39,830 bases of DNA from Hyphomicrobium_A sp035517115 (GCA_035517115.1 DATIZL010000146.1:1-39830); one strand, 5' to 3'. Shown: positions 7,597 to 15,315, numbered from the stretch's first letter. Made by a program: numbers and translations. Notes: a model not told the origin generated them from the letters alone.

Positions 7597-8359
7597 GGCT
7601 CCGGCGCGCAGCATCAAGCTGGGGCGCATCGGGTGGTCGTTCGCTTCGCTGGCGGCGCTCATCGGCCTTTGGGAGCTGATCGCGATCATTGCCGCGAGCC
7701 GCTACCTGCCCGGCCCCCTAACGGTCGTCGAGGTCATGGTCCGCGAGGCCAAGGCCGGCGAGCTGTGGGGCAACATCGCGGCCACGCTGCTGCGCGTCGC
7801 CTTCAGCTTCGTTGTGGCGATGATCATAGGGTCGGCCATCGGCGTCGCCCTGGGGCGCCATCCACGCGCCGACCGGTTCTTCGACACGTGGTTGATTTTC
7901 TTCCTAAATCTGCCCGCCCTCGTCATTATCGTGCTCTGCTACATCTGGTTCGGGCTGACCGAGGTCGCGGCCATCATTGCGGTTGCCGTCAACAAGATCC
8001 CGAACGTTGCGGTGACCCTGCGGGAGGGCACGCGCAGTCTCTCCAAGGACCTTGAGGAGATGGCCCACATCTATCGCTTCGGGTGGTGGAGAACCTTGCG
8101 TCACGTGACGCTCCCGCAGCTCGCGCCCTATTTCGCGGCGGCATCCCGCTCCGGATTGGCGCTCGTCTGGAAGATCGTGCTGGTCGTCGAAGCCTTCGGC
8201 CGTTCGGACGGCGTGGGGCATCAGCTCAATATCGCGTTCCAGCTCTTCGACGTGCCCATGATCCTGGCTTACGCGCTCGCCTTCATCATCGTCGTGCAGA
8301 TCATCGAGGTCACGATCCTGCAGCCGCTCATCGCAAGGGCGAACAAATGGCGCCGGTGA
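7580..8359 (+). CDS. NitT/TauT-type ABC transporter permease
   Basis: A 259-aa inner-membrane protein of the BPD_transp_1 family with about six transmembrane segments (WSFASLAALIGLWELIAIIA, LLRVAFSFVVAMIIGSAIG, WLIFFLNLPALVIIVLCYIW, VAAIIAVAVNKIPNVAVTL, SGLALVWKIVLVVEAFG, MILAYALAFIIVVQIIEVTI). The coupling loop that docks the ATPase is recognisable as EMAHIYRFGWWRTLRHVTLPQ, close to the EAA consensus. The gene starts inside the binding-protein gene and ends inside the ATPase gene, so the three are translated as a coupled set and form one importer. The weak ribosome site before ATG 7580 fits translational coupling. Substrate unknown. Confidence 0.83.
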   Translation: MLQAVKAPARSIKLGRIGWSFASLAALIGLWELIAIIAASRYLPGPLTVVEVMVREAKAGELWGNIAATLLRVAFSFVVAMIIGSAIGVALGRHPRADRFFDTWLIFFLNLPALVIIVLCYIWFGLTEVAAIIAVAVNKIPNVAVTLREGTRSLSKDLEEMAHIYRFGWWRTLRHVTLPQLAPYFAAASRSGLALVWKIVLVVEAFGRSDGVGHQLNIAFQLFDVPMILAYALAFIIVVQIIEVTILQPLIARANKWRR

Positions 8360-9078
8360 ACCGTCCGCTGTCCGTATCGGTCCGCAAGAAGCTATTTCCG
8401 GCGGTCGGGCTGCGCGGAGAGATCCAGGTTCTGAAGGACATCAATTTCACCGTGCAGCCGGGGTCGTTCGTGGTGATCACGGGGCCCTCGGGTTCGGGCA
8501 AGTCGACGCTGCTCAACATCATCGCCGGGCTCGACAAGGACTTCGAGGGCAAGATCGACCTCGGGAGCCGCGGCGGCAGCGGGCTCACCTACGTGTTCCA
8601 ATCGCCACGGCTGCTGCCCTGGCGTACGGTCTACGAGAACATCGCGCTGGTGCTGCCGCCGGGGGACGCGCGGCTCGCCCGCATACCGGACATCCTGCAG
8701 CGTGTCGGCCTTGCGGACGCGGCGTCGGCGTACCCTGAGATGATCTCGCTCGGCATGCAGCGCCGCGCAGCGCTCGCGCGCGCATTCGTGCTGGAGCCGG
8801 AGGTCTTGCTCATGGACGAGCCGTTCGTGTCGCTCGACGATCCGACCGCGCAGGGACTGCGCGAGCTCCTTGTCGAACTGTGGTCGCGGCGGCCGACGAC
8901 GGTCCTCTTCGTCACGCACGACCGCGCCGAGGCCGTCATGCTGGCCACCCGCATCTTGCGCCTGTCCGCCGGGCCTGCGACTATCGTCGGCGACATCCCC
9001 GTCTCGCTGCCCATCGCGGAGCGGTCCAACCGCGACAAGGTGCGCGCCGAGCAACGGCGGATCTTCGGCGAAGCCTGA
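8347..9078 (+). CDS. NitT/TauT-type ABC transporter ATP-binding protein with atypical signature motif
   Basis: A 243-aa ATPase: Walker A GPSGSGKST near residue 45, Q-loop VFQSPRLLPWRTV, Walker B VLLMDEPFVSLDD, D-loop and switch His in FVTHDRAEAV. These match SsuB/TauB/NrtD-type importers. The signature segment reads ISLGMQRRAALARAF rather than the usual LSGGMRQRVALARA, so the first Gly is replaced by Leu; this may lower activity or be family-specific. The frame is open upstream to 8083, but that stretch is a shadow of the permease, and ATG 8347 gives the family-length protein. It overlaps the permease by 13 bases and ends 23 bases before mfnB, with no terminator seen between them. Confidence 0.83.
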   Translation: MAPVNRPLSVSVRKKLFPAVGLRGEIQVLKDINFTVQPGSFVVITGPSGSGKSTLLNIIAGLDKDFEGKIDLGSRGGSGLTYVFQSPRLLPWRTVYENIALVLPPGDARLARIPDILQRVGLADAASAYPEMISLGMQRRAALARAFVLEPEVLLMDEPFVSLDDPTAQGLRELLVELWSRRPTTVLFVTHDRAEAVMLATRILRLSAGPATIVGDIPVSLPIAERSNRDKVRAEQRRIFGEA

Positions 9079-9101
9079 GACCGAAAAATCAAGAATAAGG
9101 C

Positions 9102-9848
9102 ATGGAAATGCAGAAGCGCCGCCACCCGGTGAGCCTGCTGGCCAGCGTGATCGACGCGCGCGAGGCGTGCCTCTGCGTGTCGCTCGGTGCCGACATCATC
9201 GATGCCAAGAACCCGGCGGCGGGCGCGCTCGGGGCGCTCCCGGCCGAGCGCGTCAGGGCCATCCGCGCCGCGCTCCCGGCACATGTGCCGGTGAGCGCGA
9301 CCATCGGTGACCCCGTCGATGATCCAGCGCGTATGGCCCAATCGGTGCGTCTCACGGCGGCCACGGGGGTCGATTTCGTCAAGGTGGGCTTCTGGCCTGA
9401 TGCAGCGTCCGCGCAGACGGTGAGCAAGCTCGGACGGCTGCCGCTCAAGACGGCGTGCCTCGTCGCCGTGCTACTCGCCGATCGCGGCGTCGATTTGAGA
9501 TTGATTGAGCCGCTGGCGGATGCGGGCTTCGCCGGCGTGATGCTCGACACCTACGGCAAGCGCGGGGGTGCGCTCCCGGATAGGGTGCCTGCGCCGGCGC
9601 TGCGCGATTTCGTTGCCGCCGTGCGCTCGCGCGGCATGTTCACGGGGCTGGCGGGATCGCTGCGCCTCGAGCACGTGCCGCTCCTGCTGACGTTTGGCGC
9701 GGACATTCTCGGGTTCCGCGGCGGCCTGTGCCGCGAGGGTGCGAGAACCGCCGCAATCGATAGCGCCGCGGTAGCGGCCGTGCGCCGGGCTTGCGGGCCT
9801 CGCCCGGCCGGTGCTATTGCGCCCCTGCGAACGGAACGCGCGCTATGA
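9102..9848 (+). CDS. mfnB: (5-formylfuran-3-yl)methyl phosphate synthase (MfnB)
   Basis: A 248-aa TIM-barrel protein of the 4HFCP_synth (formerly DUF556) family. MfnB makes the furan ring precursor of methanofuran/methylofuran from two glyceraldehyde-3-phosphates. Visible landmarks are the VSLLASVIDAREA opening and DIIDAKNPAAGALGALP, whose Lys is at the position proposed for Schiff-base chemistry in the archaeal enzyme. Others are VSATIGDP, DFVKVGFW, AGVMLDTYGKRGG and GADILGFRGGLC. In methylotrophic bacteria the furan cofactor (methylofuran) accepts formyl groups in the Fhc complex. ATG 9102 is used; ATG 9108 has better spacing from AATAAGG and may be the real start. The stop overlaps the next ATG (ATGA), coupling it to the aldolase gene. 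Confidence 0.88.
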   Translation: MEMQKRRHPVSLLASVIDAREACLCVSLGADIIDAKNPAAGALGALPAERVRAIRAALPAHVPVSATIGDPVDDPARMAQSVRLTAATGVDFVKVGFWPDAASAQTVSKLGRLPLKTACLVAVLLADRGVDLRLIEPLADAGFAGVMLDTYGKRGGALPDRVPAPALRDFVAAVRSRGMFTGLAGSLRLEHVPLLLTFGADILGFRGGLCREGARTAAIDSAAVAAVRRACGPRPAGAIAPLRTERAL

Positions 9849-10288
9849 GCGATCAGCAGCATATCGGCAGGCTTGCCGGCCAGGGCCGTCTCGACGGGGC
9901 GGTCCGCGACCGCATCTTCGTGCGCGGCCTGGTGCTGCCCGTAGCGATCGGCGCCTACGAGGAAGAGCAGGGCATCACGCAGAAGGTGAGCTTCACCATC
10001 GAGGCGTCCGTCGCGTCCACCGCGCCGCCGCAGCACGACGCGCTTGCCGATGTGCCGTCCTACGACGATCTCGTCGGCGCCGTGCGCGCGGTGGTGGCCG
10101 AAGGGCACATCAACCTCGCCGAGACCATGGCGGAGCGCATCGCCGAGCGTTGCCTCGCGGACAAGCGCATCGCCTCCGTGCTGGTGCGCGTGGAGAAGCT
10201 CGAGCGCGGACCGGCATCGGTCGGGGTCGAGATTGTGCGTCCGCGAGCGGCGGTGCCGGCCGGTGATCTCCCGCAACTCAAACGTTAG
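9845..10288 (+). CDS. folB: Dihydroneopterin aldolase-like protein
   Basis: A 147-aa protein with the FolB fold: DRIFVRGLVLPVAIGAYEEE, QKVSFTIEASV, VPSYDDLVGAVRAVV and a Glu/Lys-bearing ETMAERIAERCL...VLVRVEKLE segment. Dihydroneopterin aldolase removes glycolaldehyde from 7,8-dihydroneopterin to give the 6-hydroxymethyl pterin needed for folate and, here, probably for H4MPT. About 18 residues precede the conserved core. It overlaps mfnB by four bases and the following kinase by 26. Since the surrounding genes are all for methylofuran or H4MPT, it is likely dedicated to H4MPT, but a role in folate synthesis is possible because a folK gene also lies in the window. Confidence 0.78.
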   Translation: MSDQQHIGRLAGQGRLDGAVRDRIFVRGLVLPVAIGAYEEEQGITQKVSFTIEASVASTAPPQHDALADVPSYDDLVGAVRAVVAEGHINLAETMAERIAERCLADKRIASVLVRVEKLERGPASVGVEIVRPRAAVPAGDLPQLKR

Positions 10289-10946
10289 CCGATCGCCGGA
10301 AGCGACGGTCATCAAGCTCGGCGGCAGCCTGGCCGAGAGCGGTCGCCTTCGATCCGCGGTGCAGCTAGTCGCCGGCGCTCGTGTCCCCGTAGTGGTGGTG
10401 CCGGGCGGCGGCAGCTTCGCCGAGGCGGTACGCATCGCCCAGGCCAACCTCGGTTTCAGCGATGCCGCCGCACACCGCCTGGCCATTCTGGCGATGCACC
10501 AGACCGCACATATGCTGGCCGCGCTCGAGCCGCGCCTCGTGCCGGTCGAGACGCTGGCCGGTATGTCGTGCGAGCTGACCCATGGCCGCATCCCGGTATG
10601 GCTGCCCTGGAAGCTCAGCGCGCGGGACACGACCATCCCCGCGAATTGGTCCGTCACCTCGGATGGGCTTGCGGCTCGTCTTGCCGAGCGCCTTGGCAGC
10701 GTGCCGGTGGTGCTTGTCAAGTCGTGCGCCGTCCCGCGCGACGCCACGCTTCTCCGTCTGGCGCGGTCTGGCACAATCGATCCCACGTTCGTAACCATCG
10801 TGGAGCGTGCGGGGCTTAACTGGCGCGTGCTCGGAGCCGGCGACGAGGGAGAGCTCGCCGGCCTCGTGAGGAGTAGAGCCCGGCCATCGCCGCGCCAAGC
10901 CCGTCGACGGAGCGCCCCCCCGCGTGCTATCGCGCGTCGGAGGTGA
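10263..10946 (+). CDS. Amino acid kinase family protein, probable MfnE-like furan phosphate kinase
   Basis: A 227-aa protein of the amino acid kinase fold: VIKLGGSLAESGRL at the N-terminus, then VPVVVVPGGGSFAEAVR (phosphate-binding glycine loop), HRLAILAMHQTAHMLAAL, TSDGLAARLAERL and VPVVLVKSCAVPR. In methanogens MfnE, of the same fold, phosphorylates the aminomethylfuran methyl-phosphate to the diphosphate; position after mfnB supports that role here (inference). It starts with GTG inside folB; no ATG is available near the conserved start. The final ~25 residues (PSPRQARRRSAPPRAIARRR) are Arg/Pro-rich, beyond the domain and unlike the rest of the protein. Confidence 0.72.
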   Translation: MISRNSNVSRSPEATVIKLGGSLAESGRLRSAVQLVAGARVPVVVVPGGGSFAEAVRIAQANLGFSDAAAHRLAILAMHQTAHMLAALEPRLVPVETLAGMSCELTHGRIPVWLPWKLSARDTTIPANWSVTSDGLAARLAERLGSVPVVLVKSCAVPRDATLLRLARSGTIDPTFVTIVERAGLNWRVLGAGDEGELAGLVRSRARPSPRQARRRSAPPRAIARRR

Positions 10947-10987
10947 TGGCGGCCGATCGGACCGCCCGCGGCGCTCAAGTCCGGACC

Positions 10988-12436
10988 ATGGCCAACAAGC
11001 TCCTTTTTCTGACCGGCCGGCTCGCAGAGCCGAGGCTTCAGCGTACGGTTGAGGGCCTGGGGCTGCCGGCGGGCTCGTGGCGCATCGCCAACGTGGGCGT
11101 GAAGGTTGCGGCGCTGATGACCGAGGCCATCGTGAGAAACCGGCTCAAGGCTCCGCTCGACGCCGATCGCGTGATCGTGCCGGGCCGCAGCCGCATGGAC
11201 CTCGGCGAGCTCAAGAGGCACTACGGCGTTTCCTTCGAGCGCGGCCCCGACGAGATCATCGATCTCCCGCAGTACTTCGGAAAGGGCGGCAGTCCGCCCG
11301 ACCTATCGCAGCACGACCTGCGCATCTTTGCCGAGATCGTCGACGCACCGGCGCTCACGGTCGACGCGATCATGGAGCGCGCCAGCAGGCTCAAGGCCGA
11401 GGGCGCCGACGTCATCGACCTCGGCTGCCAGCCGGATGTTCCGTTTCCTCATCTTGAGGAGATGGTCGGCGCGCTGCGCAAGGGCGGCTTCAAGGTCAGC
11501 GTCGATTCCGGCAACGTGGAGGAGCTGCGCCGCGGCGCTAGGGCCGGCGCAGACTATGTCCTCAGCCTCGACGAGACGACGCTCGACGCCATTGCCGGCA
11601 CGAGGACGGTACCGGTGCTGGTGCCGAAGCCGCATGCCGACCTCGCCTCTCTCCTACGCGCCATAGATCTCTGCAAGGCCAAAAACATCGCGTGCCTCGC
11701 CGATCCCGTGCTCGACCCCATCCACTTCGGCTTCATGACCTCGCTCGAGCGCTACGCCCAGCTGCGGCGCGAGCGCCCGGAGGTCGAGATCCTGATGGGG
11801 ACCGGCAACCTGACCGAGCTCACCGATGCCGATAGCCAAGGCGTGACCGCCGTGCTGCTCGGCATCTGCTCGGAGCTCAAGATCCGCAACGTGCTCGTCG
11901 TGCAGGTGTCGCCCCACACGCGGCGCACCGTGCAGGAGCACGACGCCGCCCGCCGCCTCATGTTTCGCGCGCGCGAGGACGAGAGCCTGCCCAAGGGCTA
12001 CGGCGGGGGCCTCCTGTCGCTGCATGAGTTGCGGCCCTACCCGGAAACGCCCGATCAGATCGCCGCTCTGGCCGCCGGGGTGCGCGACCACAACTTCCGC
12101 ATCGAGGTGGCCGAGGACGGCATTCATATCTACAGCCGCGACGGCCACTATGTGGCGCAAGACGCCTTCGCGTTGTTCGACAAGCTCGGCGTCGAGAAGG
12201 ACGGCGCGCACGCCTTCTATCTCGGCCATGAGCTCGCGAAGGCGGAGATCGCCTTGGCGCTGGGCAAGCGCTACACCCAGGACGGAAGCCTCGATTGGGG
12301 CGTGGCGGCCGACCGCAAGACCGAGGACTTGACGCGCCATGCCGCGGAAGGCGCCACGCTGAAAGCCGCGCGTAAGGAGAAGGCGGATGCCGCTTATCGT
12401 CGAAGCCATAGTGACGACGAAAAACGCGAAGGGTGA
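10988..12436 (+). CDS. Dihydropteroate synthase-like protein of the H4MPT pathway
   Basis: About 482 residues, matching the TIGR00284 dihydropteroate-synthase-related family (homologue of Methanocaldococcus MJ0301). An N-terminal domain (KLLFLTGRLAEPRLQRTVEG) precedes a pterin-binding TIM barrel at roughly residues 110-320 (ADVIDLGCQPDVPFP, FKVSVDSGNVEELRRGA, ADYVLSLDETT, IACLADPVLDPIHFGF, EILMGTGNLTELTDADS). A C-terminal domain rich in basic/acidic helices follows. Found in H4MPT-making bacteria and archaea, it probably acts in pterin/aminobenzoate-type condensation or handling, but its reaction is not settled. In-frame GTG 10943 and ATG 10946 lie upstream, right on a GGAGG that is too close; ATG 10988 opens at the conserved sequence but has a weak ribosome site. 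Confidence 0.8.
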   Translation: MANKLLFLTGRLAEPRLQRTVEGLGLPAGSWRIANVGVKVAALMTEAIVRNRLKAPLDADRVIVPGRSRMDLGELKRHYGVSFERGPDEIIDLPQYFGKGGSPPDLSQHDLRIFAEIVDAPALTVDAIMERASRLKAEGADVIDLGCQPDVPFPHLEEMVGALRKGGFKVSVDSGNVEELRRGARAGADYVLSLDETTLDAIAGTRTVPVLVPKPHADLASLLRAIDLCKAKNIACLADPVLDPIHFGFMTSLERYAQLRRERPEVEILMGTGNLTELTDADSQGVTAVLLGICSELKIRNVLVVQVSPHTRRTVQEHDAARRLMFRAREDESLPKGYGGGLLSLHELRPYPETPDQIAALAAGVRDHNFRIEVAEDGIHIYSRDGHYVAQDAFALFDKLGVEKDGAHAFYLGHELAKAEIALALGKRYTQDGSLDWGVAADRKTEDLTRHAAEGATLKAARKEKADAAYRRSHSDDEKREG

Positions 12437-12962
12437 GGTGCACATCGCGCCGCTCGGGTTGATTGCCGAGGGCACGAGCTGGGTGCTGGCGCCGTTCCGC
12501 CCCTCGCGCACGCTGGATAACCTGCGCGAGGTTCCTTTCGCCGTCGCCAGCCATACCGATGACGTGCGCGTGTTCGCGGGTTGCCTGACGGGCCGCAAGG
12601 GCTGGCCGACCCGGGCGGCCGACGAGATCGATGGGGCGGTCTTGGAGAGCGCTGTCTCGCATTGGGAGCTTGCGGTTGACCGCGTGACCGAGGATGACGT
12701 GCGTCCGCGTTTCTCCTGTCGCATCGTGCACGCCGTGAGCCACCGTCCCTGGGGCGGCTTCAACCGCGCGCAGGCCGCCGTGCTCGAGTGTGCGGTGCTG
12801 GTGTCACGGCTCGGTATGCTGCCGCCCGAAAAGATCGAGGCCGAGCTCAAATATCTCGAGATTGCGATCTCCAAGACCGCGGGCCCGCGTGAGCAGGAGG
12901 CCTGGGGTTGGCTGATGGAGCGCATCGAGGCTTGGCGCACGCAGCAGGCGCAGAAGGTGTGA
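12387..12962 (+). CDS. DUF447 family protein (flavin-reductase-like), H4MPT gene cluster
   Basis: A 191-aa DUF447 protein with split-barrel flavin-binding character: MPLIVEAIVTTKNAKGEVHI, APLGLIAEGTSWVLAPFRPS, VPFAVASHTDDVRVFAGCL and a C-terminal helical part WGGFNRAQAAVLECAVLVSR. DUF447 genes recur with H4MPT and methanofuran genes in methylotrophs and methanogens; their biochemical role is not established. The ATG is preceded by AAGGAG at 12374-12379 and lies 50 bases inside the dihydropteroate-synthase-like gene, so translation is coupled. It is the last gene of the plus-strand unit starting at 6080; the next gene is on the opposite strand, converging on it. Confidence 0.78.
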   Translation: MPLIVEAIVTTKNAKGEVHIAPLGLIAEGTSWVLAPFRPSRTLDNLREVPFAVASHTDDVRVFAGCLTGRKGWPTRAADEIDGAVLESAVSHWELAVDRVTEDDVRPRFSCRIVHAVSHRPWGGFNRAQAAVLECAVLVSRLGMLPPEKIEAELKYLEIAISKTAGPREQEAWGWLMERIEAWRTQQAQKV

Positions 12963-13013
12963 CCTGCGCGGGCACGCTGCCTATTGCGCGGGCTCTTACC
13001 CACAGATCAACCG

Positions 13014-13250
13014 CTACAACACGAGCTCGCTCTTGCCGTCCGCGCAGGCGCGGGCTGCAAGCTTGCGCAGATCATCGATGTGCAGCCAGACCTGGATGGT
13101 GACCTCCGCCTCGCTGAAGCGGATGCGCCAGGTCCGCTCCGCGTAGGCTTGGGTGATACACACCTTGATGCGCTCGCCGCGGGGTGTGGTTGCCCAAATC
13201 ACCGCCGAGCAGTCGGGCTCGAACGTCACCGCTCCCTCGAATAGCAGCAT
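13014..13250 (-). CDS. Small hypothetical protein, possibly DUF1488-like
   Basis: A 78-aa protein beginning MLLFEGAVTFEPDCSAVIWA, with beta-rich segments (RIKVCITQAYAERTW, EVTIQVWLHIDDLRKLA). General shape (an opening strand, a short Gly-Glu turn, then VCIT and a late helix) resembles the DUF1488 proteins such as E. coli YrdB, but I cannot confirm this. It is isolated, convergent with the DUF447 gene and downstream of the MfnF-like gene on the same strand with a 120-base gap. Coding status rests on length, composition and the absence of a better reading frame. Confidence 0.45.
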   Translation of the reverse strand: MLLFEGAVTFEPDCSAVIWATTPRGERIKVCITQAYAERTWRIRFSEAEVTIQVWLHIDDLRKLAARACADGKSELVL

Positions 13251-13370
13251 CGTGCTCTACTGGCCGACCCTGCGGCCCCCCGAGGCGAGGCTAGGGTGGG
13301 CCATGCGCTCTTGCGCATTGATCCAGATCAAAACGAAGCGGTTTTTCGCTGACCGGCTCGGGATTTGGCC

Positions 13371-14402
13371 CTAGGCCTGGGAGGCTTCCGCGAGCAAGGC
13401 GACGGCGGCGGCGGGTGCACAACGCGTTGCCCATGCGGCGCAGTCGGGGGTCGCGCTGGCGACCTCGGCAAAGGCGTGCGCCTTGCGGCCCAAATGCCGG
13501 GCGAGCGCGAGCACTTGCGGCGCCCCGATGCCGGCGGCGACAATCGGCGCGTCTATCGCAACGCCGGTCAAGTCGCACGCCGCCAGCAGGGCCTGGCGAA
13601 TGTCCTCCATCTGCTGCCCGGCGATCAGCTCGGCTGCGCTACGCCACTCGGCGAGGTTGGCGTCCCTGCGGTCGCGGCCGAGGCAGCGGGCAAAGCGCGA
13701 GAGGCTTTCCTCGAGCGACTTGCCGCGCCGGTCAGCGGTCTCCTGCTGGTCCACGTCATCGGGTAGCTCGCCGAGGATGCGGCGCACGTCCGCCATGTTG
13801 GCGAAGTTGCCGGCCGCGAGACGCTGCGTGCGACCGCGGAAGGCGACGGTGCGCGCGACCGCGCTGACGTCGGTGCGCGTGAGGCCGCTATAGACGAGCT
13901 CGCCGGTGGCGAGACGCTCGCCGTCGGTGAGCGCACGCGGCGTGGGGCAGGTGGCGGCGATGGGGATAATGTCGGTCGTGGTCGATCCCATGTCGACGAG
14001 GATCGCCTCGTCGTAGCGGCGAGCGACGAGCTCGGCGGCGGCGAGGAAGTTGGTTGAGGCGACGCTCATGGGATCGGCGCGCGCTTCGTCCAGGGTGCCG
14101 AAGCCGCGCGGCCCCATCCAGATGCGGACGTGGCCGCCGAGCAGGGCTTCCAAGCGCCCGACGATCTCAGCGACACCGGTGATGCGGTCCGGAAAGATCT
14201 CGCACAGCTCTCCCGTCATGGTGGCGGCGTGGGCTGACGCGCGGGCGGTGAGGGGCGCGGCATGCGCGAGTGCTGCATCGAGGCAGTCGAGCCCCTGCCA
14301 TAAGGGACAGAGAAGCTGGGTCGCGGCCACGGTGCGGCCGCCCTCGGCCAGCGCAACCTTGAGATGCGCCCCGCCCACGTCGTAGCCGGCCGTGATGGCC
14401 AT
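13371..14402 (-). CDS. H4MPT-linked C1-transfer pathway protein, hydantoinase/ASKHA family (MfnF-like)
   Basis: A 343-aa protein of TIGR03123. The ASKHA nucleotide-binding signature is visible twice: GYDVGGAHLKVALAEGGR at the start and ILVDMGSTTTDIIPIA near residue 130; FGTLDEARADPMSVASTNF and LVYSGLTRTDVSAVA follow. In methanogens MfnF joins the aminomethylfuran diphosphate to gamma-glutamyl-tyramine in methanofuran synthesis; in methylotrophs the homologue is assumed to act in methylofuran synthesis. Start at 14402 because GGAGAAAG lies 6-13 bases upstream and the fold opens immediately; the frame continues to 14462 without conserved sequence. It diverges from the HisA-like gene across 83 bases that must hold both promoters. 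Confidence 0.8.
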   Translation of the reverse strand: MAITAGYDVGGAHLKVALAEGGRTVAATQLLCPLWQGLDCLDAALAHAAPLTARASAHAATMTGELCEIFPDRITGVAEIVGRLEALLGGHVRIWMGPRGFGTLDEARADPMSVASTNFLAAAELVARRYDEAILVDMGSTTTDIIPIAATCPTPRALTDGERLATGELVYSGLTRTDVSAVARTVAFRGRTQRLAAGNFANMADVRRILGELPDDVDQQETADRRGKSLEESLSRFARCLGRDRRDANLAEWRSAAELIAGQQMEDIRQALLAACDLTGVAIDAPIVAAGIGAPQVLALARHLGRKAHAFAEVASATPDCAAWATRCAPAAAVALLAEASQA

Positions 14403-14485
14403 CGTGCTTTCTCCGCGTCCACCTCCCGCTGCCTTCGCAGCGCGGGCGCGGCCGTGATACACGACGCGGACGCAGAGGCAAGCTA

Positions 14486-15202
14486 ATGGACGTCATTGCG
14501 GTTATCGACGTGCGCCATGGCCTGGTCGTGCATGCCCGTCGGGGGCAGCGCTCCGACTACCGGCCGCTGGTGACGCCCTTGGCGCCCGGCAGCGACCCGG
14601 TCGCCGTTGCGCGCGGCTACCTTTCGCTCTTTCCGTTCCGGACGCTCTATGTGGCCGATCTCGATGGCATCGAGGGGCGCGGGCGCAACAGGGAGCTGGC
14701 CCAACGCCTCGGCGCCGCCATGCCCGGCGTCACCTTCTGGATCGACGACGGCGCGGGGCCGAGCGACCGCCCCGCGAGCGCGGGCTCAATGCCTGTCGTC
14801 GGCTCGGAGAGCCTATCGGATGCCGACTTGAGCCGGCTGCGCGATTCGCCGCCCGACCGCTTCGTGCTTTCGCTCGATTTTCGTGACGACAGCTTCGCCG
14901 GGCCGCAAGCGCTGCTCGAGGATGCGGGCGCTTGGCCGCGCCGCGTCATCGTCATGACGCTGTCGCGCGTCGGAGCGGCGGACGGGCCCGACCTCAAACG
15001 CGTGAGCGAAATCGTAGCCCGCGCGGGACCGCGTGCCGTGTACGCTGCGGGAGGGGTGCGCGATCGCGGCGATCTCAAAGCGCTGCGTGCCGCAGGTGCC
15101 GCGGGAGCCCTCATCGCCACGGCGCTGCACGCCGGAACGATAAGGGCCGGCGATCTCGTCGAGATCGCCGGCCGCTCTCAGTCATTGCACGAGAAAGGTT
15201 GA
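14486..15202 (+). CDS. HisA/HisF-related TIM-barrel protein of the C1 cofactor cluster
   Basis: A 238-aa protein of the HisA/HisF-related family (TIGR00734 type). It has IAVIDVRHGLVVHARRGQR where HisA has its DL.xGxxVRLxxG motif, LYVADLDGIEGRGRNRELAQ, VTFWIDDGAG, FVLSLDFRDD and the phosphate-binding AVYAAGGVRDRGDL...AAGALIATALHAG. Asp residues equivalent to the HisA catalytic pair seem to be kept (IDV, SLDF). It is not in a histidine operon; it stands among methylofuran/H4MPT genes, as its relatives do in methylotrophs and methanogens. A sugar-phosphate isomerase-like step is possible; the substrate is unknown. Start supported by AGAGG upstream. Confidence 0.75.
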   Translation: MDVIAVIDVRHGLVVHARRGQRSDYRPLVTPLAPGSDPVAVARGYLSLFPFRTLYVADLDGIEGRGRNRELAQRLGAAMPGVTFWIDDGAGPSDRPASAGSMPVVGSESLSDADLSRLRDSPPDRFVLSLDFRDDSFAGPQALLEDAGAWPRRVIVMTLSRVGAADGPDLKRVSEIVARAGPRAVYAAGGVRDRGDLKALRAAGAAGALIATALHAGTIRAGDLVEIAGRSQSLHEKG

Positions 15203-15315
15203 GCAGAACCGTTAGCCTCGCTCTATCCTTTCCATCGGCCCGTGAGCAGTCTACCCAATCGCTGCAGCAGACCCGCCTTCATCGGCGGGGCATCCTGCTG
15301 TGGACGGTGTCCGCT

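Noticed and set aside
9551..11221. 556-codon minus-strand open frame
   Set aside because: Crosses four real plus-strand genes and has low-complexity Arg/Ala/Pro sequence.
11654..13003. 449-codon minus-strand open frame
   Set aside because: Antisense to the dihydropteroate-synthase-like and DUF447 genes, both of which have clear family motifs.
15276..15296. CCCGCC/GGCGGG hairpin between the HisA-like gene and fae as a terminator
   Set aside because: Short stem, no T-run, and such pairs are common by chance in this GC-rich sequence.
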